From Bacteroidaceae bacterium (lineage in GTDB: Bacteria; Bacteroidota; Bacteroidia; Bacteroidales; Bacteroidaceae), in NCBI GenBank assembly GCA_017540585.1, contig JAFYAT010000044.1, positions 1 to 48,410 on the forward strand: DNA of 48,410 bases. The letters run 5' to 3'. Position 1 is the first letter of the stretch; each line of letters begins with the position of its first letter. The position numbers and the translations under genes were made by a program. The notes under the pieces are model-generated. The model made no database searches. It was not told the DNA's origin and saw only the letters and a list, made by a program, of their open reading frames with translations. This document shows, piece after piece, positions 41,628 to 48,410 of the stretch.

Positions 41628-44600
41628 TTATCTTGTTACCATCTCAAGCATCTCCTTACCGGTAAGCTTGTGAGAGAACTCAGTACCCTCAAGGATGTTC
41701 TCGGCGAGGGCACGCTTGCGTTCATGGAGACGAATAATCTTTTCTTCAATTGTGTTCTGTGCCACAAGATGATAGACGGTAACCGCTTGACGCTGACCGA
41801 TACGGTAGGCACGGTCAGTTGCCTGCTGCTCTATGGCTGGGTTCCACCATGGGTCGAGATGGAAGACATAGTTAGCACCCGTAAGGTTAAGACCAAGTCC
41901 TCCTGCCTTGAGACTTATGATGAAAACTGGACATTCGCCCTTCTGGAAACGATTGACGAGTACCGTTCGCTGATTGACAGGTGTGCTGCCGTCGATATAC
42001 AGATACTCGATGCCTTCCTTGTCAAATGTGTCACGCACGATGCTGAGGAATGATGTGAACTGGCTGAACACGAGTGCTCGGTTGCCACCCTCGATGACAT
42101 CGCTGAGGAGTTCAATGAGAGCCGTAACCTTTGAACAAGGACCTTGCCATGAAGGTTCAACAAGTTCTGCGCTACAAGAAGCCTGACGAAGACGGGTAAT
42201 CTCGGCAAGGACGTTCACATCCATTGACTCGTCACCAAGTTCACGAAGCATATTCTCTGCCCTCATGCGGATGACCTCATAGATGGCACTCTCCTCGTTG
42301 CTCATCTGTATCGTCTGGTAAATCTCCGTCTTCTCAGGAAGCTCCTTGAGCACGGCATTCTTTGTACGGCGGAGCATGAACGGATGAACCACACGTTCGA
42401 GCATCTCCTGTCGTTCCTCGTCCTTGTCACGTTCGATAGGAATGACGAAACGGTTGCTAAAGTCGCTATAACCTCCGAGCAATCCAGGATTGACGAACTG
42501 GAAGAGTGACCACAACTCGCTGAGGTGGTTCTGTATAGGCGTACCCGTAAGCATGATACGATTCTCGGCATTAAGCTTCATAGCAACGCCACTCGTCTTT
42601 GCACCACGGTTCTTGATGATATGAGCCTCATCAAGACACGCCACCTTCCATTCCTTCTTGAGAATAAAGTCGCTGACCGAAAGGAGAAGACCGTAGGTAG
42701 TAACAACAACATCACGAGGTCCTGCCTTGTCTATGACTTCCTTGCGTGAAAGCTCTGAGTTGAGGAACTTACAGTTGAGCGAAGGAGCAAACTTTTCCAG
42801 CTTACTCATCCAGTTAGGCGCAACGGAAGCAGGAGCAACGACAAGCGTTGGTCCTTCGTCTGCCTTGAGGAGGAAGAATGATATTGACTGTATGGTCTTA
42901 CCAAGTCCCATGTCGTCGGCAAGGAGTGCACCTGCCCCCCACGAGTTAAGACGTGCTATCCACTGGTAACCTTCAAGCTGATAAGGACGAAGCTCTGCCT
43001 TCAGTTCTGCAGGCACGGCTGGCGAATACTCCGAACTGTCGAGTATGCGCTTGCGATACGTGCGGACATACTCGTCCGTGTCAAACTTGATGACTCCGTC
43101 AAGTGTGCTGTCATCAAGGAGTGCTGCCGAGAATGGAGAAATGCGTATGTTACCCTTGTCACGTGCAGCAATAGAGTTGATGGTACTCAACTGGCGTCGC
43201 AAGGCTGCACCAAGAGCGATAAAGTCGCCATTTTCAAGGCGTATGTAGTTGGACTTCGACTTATTGACGAGGTCAAGGAGCTTAGACATGGAAAGGACGG
43301 TGTTCTCGTCTATCCTTACTTCGCCCTCCACCTCAAACCATTGTCCACGTGTGCTGAGTTGTATGCTTGCAGAGAAGCTGCTGCCCGTTGCAACAATCTT
43401 GCGGAGATTGAGACGACCCTGTTTTGGCCATTCGGCATACATCACATCAGGATTATCCTGCACAAACTCCACAAGCGAGAGTACGTACTCAGGTTCCATA
43501 ATATCGACATCCTCCTTAGGGTCAAGAAGGTACTTGATGAAGTCAGGGTCAAAATTCTGCTTGTTCTTGTATATGCGTTCGAGTTCCTGACGAATGATGG
43601 CAAGATTCTTCTTCTCGCCTTCAAGGTCACGATGCACACGTACCCTTATACTGTCAGCTTCATCTATATAGACATCTTCACCCTCGCCGAGCATGAAGAG
43701 TTTCTTGCCACCGTGAAGTGGCTTAGCAGCAATACATATATGGAAATATTCACCCTTGTGAGGAGTAATCTGAAGACATGCCACAGGACTTCCTTCAACC
43801 ATGGAAAGCGTAGAACCACCCTCGATAAGGTCGGAGTGAATCTCCATCTGCGCACCGAGCATAGGTAGGATATCCCTTATCTGCTGCTCAGCTTCAAGAG
43901 GGAAAACGCTCTGGTTGAGAAGCGTCTTGTAGAGGAAAGCCTGTTCCTTTGTAAGGCGTGTAAACGAGAAGTTTGTTTTGCTCTCATGACGTATGAGTAG
44001 GCCGTCGTCAAGCTGTGAGGCATTCACGTTCGACCTTATGCGGAACCCATCAGCATCCTTGTCGATTATGATATAAGGCTTATCTTCTGTCACATTGACA
44101 AGCTGATATGAGTATTTGCCCACATAGAGGCGACTCTCATCAGTCATCTCCGTAATGACATCCTTGATGTGTACTCCATCGTACATTCGACTCATGCTGC
44201 GTTGATGAATGCGCTTGTCGGCATCGTTCATGAAAGGGAGGTTACCCATCTTGTAGGCAACAGGTGAGATTGACTTACCCTTGCCCCATTCTCCGTTCTT
44301 GAGACGGTTCTGTTCACGTACTTCCACGTACTCGTCATTCTCATTCTCGAGTACATACATCATTCGTACGGACGCATCGTTGCTCTGTGGCGAATCCATG
44401 TCGCCGTTAAGCGTGCGACGAAGCGTCTGTATGGCAAGTTCCCATTGGGAGAGGCAACGTATGGAAGTAAGGGCAGGAGTGGTGCCGTACTTTGAGGCAA
44501 GGAAAGCCTTGTCTTCATCCGTAAGATTGAGGAAGGCAGCCATCTCATGACGAAGGATAGCGAGAGCAGGAGTCTTGATGGCGTACTTCACCACATCCTC

Positions 44601-45686
44601 GTCTTCGCATCCCGTATATCGTGCAAGGAAATAATACATGGCAAAATAGCCATTATGCTTGGAGGAATCCCTCTGCATACGGAAATTCGCAACAATCTGC
44701 TTACGTGTCATGCTTGGATTGGTTTCAAGCATAAGTTCTGCCACAAGACATGAAGGACGAAGACTTGGATAGGTGTCTATCTCTTTCTTGTTGACAAAAG
44801 TGTGAAGTTTATTGCGTGAATCCGTGCTTGCCTCATGAGTATAGGCAAGTATGAGGAAATAGTTCATCAGATAGTTGATGAACATATTTTTACATTCTGT
44901 TATAGGGTTCAGCACCTTGAAGGCAAGGGCAAAAAGCTTGATTGCCTCGTCATAGTTGCCACGAACGGTATTATGTATGGCAGCAAGGGCAATACCTGCT
45001 CCATCTTTTTCGCTAACAGGCGTATCTGGCAACGTGCCATCGAGGAAATATCTATAAAGGTTCACGAGCGAGCGCATATTACGCTTGTTGTGAATGAGCA
45101 AGTTCAAGTTGTCATCTATGACACGGTAGAGAATGGAAGTATCCACCACTCTGTCATCCTCACAGAGTTGCTGAATGTACCTATCGAACACCCACATGAA
45201 CACCTCCTTGTTGAGGTTGGCAAAGAGTACTCGTGTCTTCTCGTTGATATCAATAGTAAGAAGGAAAGTCATCTCACCTCGTGAGATGTTTTGGGCAGCA
45301 TTACACATCTTGTAGTCGCTATCCACAAGTTGTGCAACAGAATGACGTATCACGTTGAGATTAGTCAACTTTGGCAATCTCATGTTGAGGAACTCAGCCA
45401 CAAGGTCACGTCTCTGTTCAAGGGTATAGAACAAGGCGGGCAGGAAATACGCCTGAGGTATCTGATAGCTCTTTGAGTTCTGATACCAGCTGTAGCCTCT
45501 GTCCAATAGGTATCCTGCCGACAAGAGCTCGTCAAGAACCTTGTCAGCATCATAATCACGGAAAGAGTCCCTGAGCAACTCATGTATCTCTTCTATTCCA
45601 GTATATGAGCCTGAGAATTGGTATGCATAGAGGCACAGCAGGCGTTGTGCATTCTCACTTAGCGATGAAAAGTTGACGTCAACCAT
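41628..45686 (-). CDS. SNF2-family DEAD/DEAH helicase-like ATPase
   Basis: A 1352-residue protein starting at the ATG at 45684-45686. The C-terminal 500 residues are a complete SNF2 ATPase: motif I DDMGLGKT with Lys930, motif II DEAH (1019-1022), motif III MLTGTPIQN, and in the second lobe VFSQFTSFL, SLKAGGLGLNLT and ATDRAYRIGQ. The first 850 residues are long, mostly helical and without a recognised domain apart from a SNF2-associated N-terminal region. Such proteins translocate along double-stranded DNA and remodel protein-DNA complexes; in bacteria the best known is RapA, but this one is closer to the HepA/SNF2 long form. No methylase, nuclease or phage-defence partner is adjacent, so a defence role is not supported. 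It is probably transcribed alone. Confidence 0.93.
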   Translation of the reverse strand: MVDVNFSSLSENAQRLLCLYAYQFSGSYTGIEEIHELLRDSFRDYDADKVLDELLSAGYLLDRGYSWYQNSKSYQIPQAYFLPALFYTLEQRRDLVAEFLNMRLPKLTNLNVIRHSVAQLVDSDYKMCNAAQNISRGEMTFLLTIDINEKTRVLFANLNKEVFMWVFDRYIQQLCEDDRVVDTSILYRVIDDNLNLLIHNKRNMRSLVNLYRYFLDGTLPDTPVSEKDGAGIALAAIHNTVRGNYDEAIKLFALAFKVLNPITECKNMFINYLMNYFLILAYTHEASTDSRNKLHTFVNKKEIDTYPSLRPSCLVAELMLETNPSMTRKQIVANFRMQRDSSKHNGYFAMYYFLARYTGCEDEDVVKYAIKTPALAILRHEMAAFLNLTDEDKAFLASKYGTTPALTSIRCLSQWELAIQTLRRTLNGDMDSPQSNDASVRMMYVLENENDEYVEVREQNRLKNGEWGKGKSISPVAYKMGNLPFMNDADKRIHQRSMSRMYDGVHIKDVITEMTDESRLYVGKYSYQLVNVTEDKPYIIIDKDADGFRIRSNVNASQLDDGLLIRHESKTNFSFTRLTKEQAFLYKTLLNQSVFPLEAEQQIRDILPMLGAQMEIHSDLIEGGSTLSMVEGSPVACLQITPHKGEYFHICIAAKPLHGGKKLFMLGEGEDVYIDEADSIRVRVHRDLEGEKKNLAIIRQELERIYKNKQNFDPDFIKYLLDPKEDVDIMEPEYVLSLVEFVQDNPDVMYAEWPKQGRLNLRKIVATGSSFSASIQLSTRGQWFEVEGEVRIDENTVLSMSKLLDLVNKSKSNYIRLENGDFIALGAALRRQLSTINSIAARDKGNIRISPFSAALLDDSTLDGVIKFDTDEYVRTYRKRILDSSEYSPAVPAELKAELRPYQLEGYQWIARLNSWGAGALLADDMGLGKTIQSISFFLLKADEGPTLVVAPASVAPNWMSKLEKFAPSLNCKFLNSELSRKEVIDKAGPRDVVVTTYGLLLSVSDFILKKEWKVACLDEAHIIKNRGAKTSGVAMKLNAENRIMLTGTPIQNHLSELWSLFQFVNPGLLGGYSDFSNRFVIPIERDKDEERQEMLERVVHPFMLRRTKNAVLKELPEKTEIYQTIQMSNEESAIYEVIRMRAENMLRELGDESMDVNVLAEITRLRQASCSAELVEPSWQGPCSKVTALIELLSDVIEGGNRALVFSQFTSFLSIVRDTFDKEGIEYLYIDGSTPVNQRTVLVNRFQKGECPVFIISLKAGGLGLNLTGANYVFHLDPWWNPAIEQQATDRAYRIGQRQAVTVYHLVAQNTIEEKIIRLHERKRALAENILEGTEFSHKLTGKEMLEMVTR

Positions 45687-45690
45687 TCTT

Positions 45691-45786
45691 TAGTTTGTGA
45701 GTTTGTAAGTTTGTAAGTTTTTAAGTTTTTAAGTTTGTAAGTTCTTAAGTTCTTGGGTTCTTAAGTTCTTAAGTTTGTAAGTTTTA
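45691..45786. repeat. AAGTTTGT/AAGTTCTT decamer tandem repeat
   Basis: About ten degenerate copies of a 7-10 nt unit (AAGTTTGTAAGTTTTTAAG and relatives) fill the gap upstream of the SNF2 gene. The same unit, often reversed, fills gaps at 28735-28770, 30601-30804 and 46455-46490. Confidence 0.75.
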
Positions 45787-45815
45787 TAGAAGCTATCCTT
45801 CCAACCCACTTTATT

Positions 45816-45848
45816 AAAAAATGGCGAAGCCCCAAAAGACTCCGCCAT
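45816..45848 (-). terminator. Terminator after efp
   Basis: On the minus strand ATGGCGGAG pairs with CTTCGCCAT (nine pairs, one G-U), followed by TTTTTT. It ends the efp transcript about 25 nt after the stop. Confidence 0.85.
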
Positions 45849-45871
45849 AGGTTTATGATGCAAATGATTGC

Positions 45872-46444
45872 TTATGACTTACGGCTTACGTATGAACCGT
45901 CACGAGTATCAACCTCAATCATATCACCCTCGTTGATGAAGAGTGGTACGCGGATCTCAACACCTGTCTCAAGTGTAGCAGGTTTAGTAGCGTTAGTAGC
46001 TGTATCGCCCTTAAGACCTGGCTCTGTGTAAGTAACCTGAAGAACGATCTTTACAGGAGCCTCAGCTGTGAGGATTGCACCTGTCTGGTCATCGATAGTA
46101 GCCATTACCATAGTCTCACCTTCCTTGAGGAAGTCACCACCGATGATAAGGTCCTTAGCGATATTAACCTGCTCAAATGTCTCGTTGTTCATGAACACCA
46201 TGTCGTCGCCCTCCTTGTAGAGGTACTGGAACTGCTGGTGAGATACAGTCACGTCATCAAGCTTAGCTGATACAATCCATGTACGCTCAAGTACACGACC
46301 ATCCTCAACATTCTTAAGCTTTGTAATCATAACTGTGTTACCCTTACCTGGCTTCTTGTGAAGGAAGTCGATAACTACCCAAATCTTGCCATCATCAAGG
46401 CGGAGGCAAACGCCCTTCTTAATGTCACCTGCTAAAATAGCCAT
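45872..46444 (-). CDS. efp: Translation elongation factor P
   Basis: A 190-residue protein with the three-domain EF-P layout. The N-terminal KOW-like domain has IKKGVCLRLDDGKIWVV and the loop HKKPGKGNTV with Lys34 at the tip, where EF-P is usually modified or left plain. The OB domain follows, and the C-terminal signature region includes PATLETGVEIRVPLFI then GDMIEVDTRDGSYVSR. EF-P binds ribosomes stalled at polyproline and helps peptide-bond formation. Its promoter, divergent from rpmH, is a perfect consensus with a leader of about 113 nt. Modification genes (epmA/epmB or earP) are not in the window. Confidence 0.97.
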   Translation of the reverse strand: MAILAGDIKKGVCLRLDDGKIWVVIDFLHKKPGKGNTVMITKLKNVEDGRVLERTWIVSAKLDDVTVSHQQFQYLYKEGDDMVFMNNETFEQVNIAKDLIIGGDFLKEGETMVMATIDDQTGAILTAEAPVKIVLQVTYTEPGLKGDTATNATKPATLETGVEIRVPLFINEGDMIEVDTRDGSYVSRKS

Positions 46445-46563
46445 ATAATTCTAAAAAATTTTAAGTTTTCGAGTTTTCAAGTTTTTAAGATTAGCCTTAG
46501 CTTGTATTCCTCAAAAACTCAAACTATATTAATAATTGTATTCTTTCTTATCGAAATCGAGTG

Positions 46564-46594
46564 CAAAATTACAGTTTTTCATTAAAATGACAAA
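46564..46594 (-). promoter_or_regulatory. Consensus promoter of efp
   Basis: On the minus strand TTTG (46591-46594), 19 nt, TAATTTTG (46564-46571): exact match. The start is near 46557. It is divergent from, and 27 nt away from, the rpmH promoter. Confidence 0.88.
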
Positions 46595-46621
46595 AAAAGA
46601 TGTGTAAAATCAGCAATTTAT

Positions 46622-46652
46622 TTTGTCTATTTATTTAAAATGCCTAATTTTG
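46622..46652 (+). promoter_or_regulatory. Consensus promoter of rpmH
   Basis: TTTG (46622-46625), 19 nt, TAATTTTG (46645-46652): exact match. The start near 46658 gives a leader of about 88 nt. Confidence 0.88.
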
Positions 46653-46745
46653 CACCCGCTTTTAGTGCGAAGTGAAGCACTCTATGGCAACAAGATTGAA
46701 TGAGATAATTCAAGAAGATTAATAACAATAAAAAAGATAAAAGAT

Positions 46746-46901
46746 ATGAAGAGAACATTTCAGCCTCACAACAGAAAGAGAATCAACAAGCATGGTTTCC
46801 GTGAGCGTATGCAGACAGCTAACGGCCGTCGAGTTTTGGCAGCACGTCGTCGCAAGGGTCGCAAGTCACTTACAGTTTCAAGCGAGCACCACGGAAAATA
46901 A
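46746..46901 (+). CDS. rpmH: 50S ribosomal protein L34
   Basis: A 51-residue, very basic protein: [20 protein letters not shown], then [20 protein letters not shown] and a short tail [11 protein letters not shown]. The TFQP opening, the HGFRxRMxTxxGRRVLxxRRxKGR core and the size identify L34, a structural protein of the large ribosomal subunit. In many bacteria rpmH lies beside dnaA/rnpA; here its neighbours are efp and a PASTA protein. It has its own perfect promoter and a hairpin terminator, so it is a single-gene unit. Confidence 0.97.
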   Translation: MKRTFQPHNRKRINKHGFRERMQTANGRRVLAARRRKGRKSLTVSSEHHGK

Positions 46902-46926
46902 TTGATTCGTGTTCGAAGAAAAGAAC

Positions 46927-46961
46927 AAAAGCAGGAGTTTCACAGAAACTTCTGCTTTTTT
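46927..46961 (+). terminator. Terminator after rpmH
   Basis: AAAAGCAGGAGTTTC (46927-46941) pairs with 46945-46959 around an ACA loop (one G-U pair) and ends in six T. Confidence 0.9.
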
Positions 46962-47082
46962 AATGTCTTACACCTTTATTATTATAGTGTGTAAAGCAAG
47001 TTGTGTACATAATTCTCAATTAAATCTTAACTCTTAATTCTTAAATCTTAATTCTTAACTCTTAATTTATAATTCTTTTTTG

Positions 47083-47090
47083 TACCTTTG
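47083..47090 (+). promoter_or_regulatory. Promoter -7 box of the PASTA gene
   Basis: TACCTTTG followed by CATCG lies 26 nt before the ATG at 47116. The -33 region holds AATTCTTAA repeats and no exact TTTG. Confidence 0.6.
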
Positions 47091-47115
47091 CATCGTTTTA
47101 TATAATTAATGGAAA

Positions 47116-47730
47116 ATGGATATAAAATCATATTTTAACGGACCTAAGGCTCGTATCTTTTGGATAAACGTAGGATTGATGGTGGCTGTGCTCATCATCG
47201 CACCTGTTGCAACATTATATTATATCGACTACTACAGTCACCACGGAGAGAGAATCGAGGTACCTAATCTCGACGGTATGGACGTGGAGGATGCCAAAGA
47301 TATGCTTGCCGAATATGGACTCATCGGAGTGGTAAGCGACTCTACACGCAAGGACGGCTACAAGCCAGGTACCGTATGTTTCCAGACACCAAGGGCAGGA
47401 AGCTATGTCAAGGACGGACGTAACATCTATCTCTCCATCATCAAGCTTGGAGAGGCAAAGGTCTCTTTCCCTAACGTGGCTGGCTACAGCACAGCCAACG
47501 AGGCTCATCAGATACTCTCCAACCTCGGCTTCACACTCAACGAGGACATGATGGTGGAAAGTCCTGACAAGGGACTTGTCATCAGCGTCTATCAAGGCTC
47601 ACGTATGCTCAAGGCAGGCGACATGGTGTCAACCAATCGTCCTATAACACTTCATGTAGGTTCGGGCAACGAAATCGACACACTCGCTAATATTGACAAT
47701 CTTGACATAGACGAATACGAGGAGGACTGA
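47116..47730 (+). CDS. PASTA-domain membrane protein
   Basis: A 204-residue protein: a short cytoplasmic N-terminus, one membrane helix (about 15-38, IFWINVGLMVAVLIIAPVA), then two PASTA domains (about 46-112 and 115-185). Each has a VPNLDGMDVEDAKDML or FPNVAGYSTANEAHQIL opening and a Gly-rich ending (SGN in the second). PASTA domains bind peptidoglycan fragments or beta-lactams in kinases and penicillin-binding proteins. This short form without a kinase is standard in Bacteroidetes, where it commonly sits upstream of rluD and ddl, suggesting a cell-wall role. An acidic tail (IDEYEED) ends it. Its stop overlaps the rluD start by 1 nt (TGATG), indicating translational coupling. Confidence 0.9.
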   Translation: MDIKSYFNGPKARIFWINVGLMVAVLIIAPVATLYYIDYYSHHGERIEVPNLDGMDVEDAKDMLAEYGLIGVVSDSTRKDGYKPGTVCFQTPRAGSYVKDGRNIYLSIIKLGEAKVSFPNVAGYSTANEAHQILSNLGFTLNEDMMVESPDKGLVISVYQGSRMLKAGDMVSTNRPITLHVGSGNEIDTLANIDNLDIDEYEED

Positions 47731-48410
47731 TGGATAAGGAAGAATACAAAGACGAATATATCGACGAGGAATTTGCTGGCGACAACGAGGAAGTGGAGGA
47801 TGAAGACTCCGCAGGTCTCTACGAACACCTCAAGGTAGTTGCCGACAAAGGACAGAAACTCCTTAGAGTGGACAAGTTCCTGCTTGTACACCTTTCCAAC
47901 ACCTCACGTAACCGTGTGCAGAAGGCTGCCGATGCTGGCTTCATCATGGTCAACGGCAAACCTGTAAAGCGCAGTTACAAGGTCAAGCCATACGACGTGG
48001 TGCAGGTCATGCTCGACCGTCCACACTACGACAACGCAATTATACCAGAGGACATTCCTCTCGACATAGTATATGAGGACGACGACCTCATGGTTATCAA
48101 TAAGCCAGCAGGTCTTGTGGTTCACCCAGGATTCGGAAACTGGCACGGAACACTCCTCAACGCCATAGCATGGCACCTCAAGGACCATCCAGAGTACGAC
48201 ATCAACGACCCAGAGATTGGTCTTGTACACCGAATAGACAAGGATACAAGCGGTCTTCTCGTCGTGGCAAAGACAGCAGAGGCAAAGACTCACCTCGGTC
48301 TTCAGTTCTTTAACAAGACAACCAAGCGTGAGTACAACGCACTCGTATGGGGCAACTTCGTAGAAGACCAAGGACGCATCGAGGGTAATATTGCCCGTGA
48401 CCCTAAAGAT
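47730..48410 (+). CDS. rluD: Large-subunit rRNA pseudouridine synthase (partial)
   Basis: The first 227 codons are seen; the gene runs off the right edge. An acidic leader (about 1-40) comes before an S4 RNA-binding domain (about 45-105: RVDKFLLVHLSNTSRNRVQK then GFIMVNGKPVKRSYKVKP). The RluA/RluD catalytic domain then begins (DDLMVINKPAGLVVHPG) with catalytic Asp170 in VHRIDKDTSGLLVVAK. The enzyme isomerises uridines in helix 69 of 23S rRNA when it is RluD proper; RluC-like paralogues exist, so the exact target sites are inferred from the HRID motif and S4 domain. It starts by a 1-nt overlap with the PASTA gene. Confidence 0.92.
   Translation, partial: MDKEEYKDEYIDEEFAGDNEEVEDEDSAGLYEHLKVVADKGQKLLRVDKFLLVHLSNTSRNRVQKAADAGFIMVNGKPVKRSYKVKPYDVVQVMLDRPHYDNAIIPEDIPLDIVYEDDDLMVINKPAGLVVHPGFGNWHGTLLNAIAWHLKDHPEYDINDPEIGLVHRIDKDTSGLLVVAKTAEAKTHLGLQFFNKTTKREYNALVWGNFVEDQGRIEGNIARDPKD

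Noticed and set aside
41628-45686. SNF2 protein as part of a phage-defence system
   Set aside because: No methylase, nuclease, phospholipase D or other defence partner is adjacent; it is flanked by efp and a small unknown gene.

Overview
The window looks like a chromosomal segment of a Bacteroidales bacterium, most likely Prevotella or a close relative. The support is: BspA-type leucine-rich repeat proteins, several proteins ending in a Por/T9SS-like tail of the form G(I/L)YII(N/H)GKKV, a PorT homologue, a lipoprotein M64 peptidase, weak or absent Shine-Dalgarno sequences, and promoters matching the Bacteroidetes sigma consensus TTTG-N19-TAnnTTTG. Coding regions are moderately GC-rich; the spacers are very AT-rich and full of inverted and tandem repeats.

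Layout. 1-3.1 kb: a cut-off lipoprotein gene, a decayed BspA gene with no start, and about 0.8 kb of AT-rich spacer. 3.07-3.62 kb: a candidate small RNA with its own promoter and terminator, a perfect hairpin, and a 2[4Fe-4S] ferredoxin. 3.8-13.6 kb: a secreted GH2 glycosidase, a half-length DUF2156-like protein, a large subtilisin-like protease and a DUF4859 repeat protein, the last two with sorting tails. 14-20 kb: a membrane-spanning sensor/AraC regulator without kinase parts, formate-tetrahydrofolate ligase, a voltage-gated-type potassium channel with a zinc-ribbon tail, and tRNA-Leu(CAA). 20-24.1 kb: a DUF6266-like protein and an ECF sigma factor / membrane protein / exported protein locus. 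24.2-32.1 kb: a BspA-like protein, proC, porT, a GT2 glycosyltransferase, radC, a SufT-like DUF59 protein and lpxH. 32.2-38.7 kb: an M64 lipoprotein and a 1557-residue rhamnogalacturonan lyase fused to autotransporter-like repeats. 38.7-41.5 kb: a broken C10 peptidase gene, an unknown lipoprotein, a 240-bp array of exactly ten 24-bp units, a MITE-like element and a promoter-equipped 60-residue protein. 41.6-48.4 kb: SNF2 helicase, efp, rpmH, a PASTA protein and the start of rluD.

How the parts may work together. PorT is a type IX secretion component, and four intact genes plus one broken gene encode proteins with sorting-tail-like C-termini, so much of the window is envelope and secretion biology. 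GH2 and the PL11 lyase suggest plant pectin or related glycans as food, but there is no SusC/SusD pair, so this is not a standard polysaccharide utilisation locus. The remainder is housekeeping.

The least explained structures are the phase-locked 24-bp array (40630-40869), the candidate sRNA (about 3108-3212), the PL11-repeat-tail fusion, the kinase-less sensor-regulator, and the inverted repeat that contains a promoter (20152-20317). No homology search was possible; family assignments come from motif reading.
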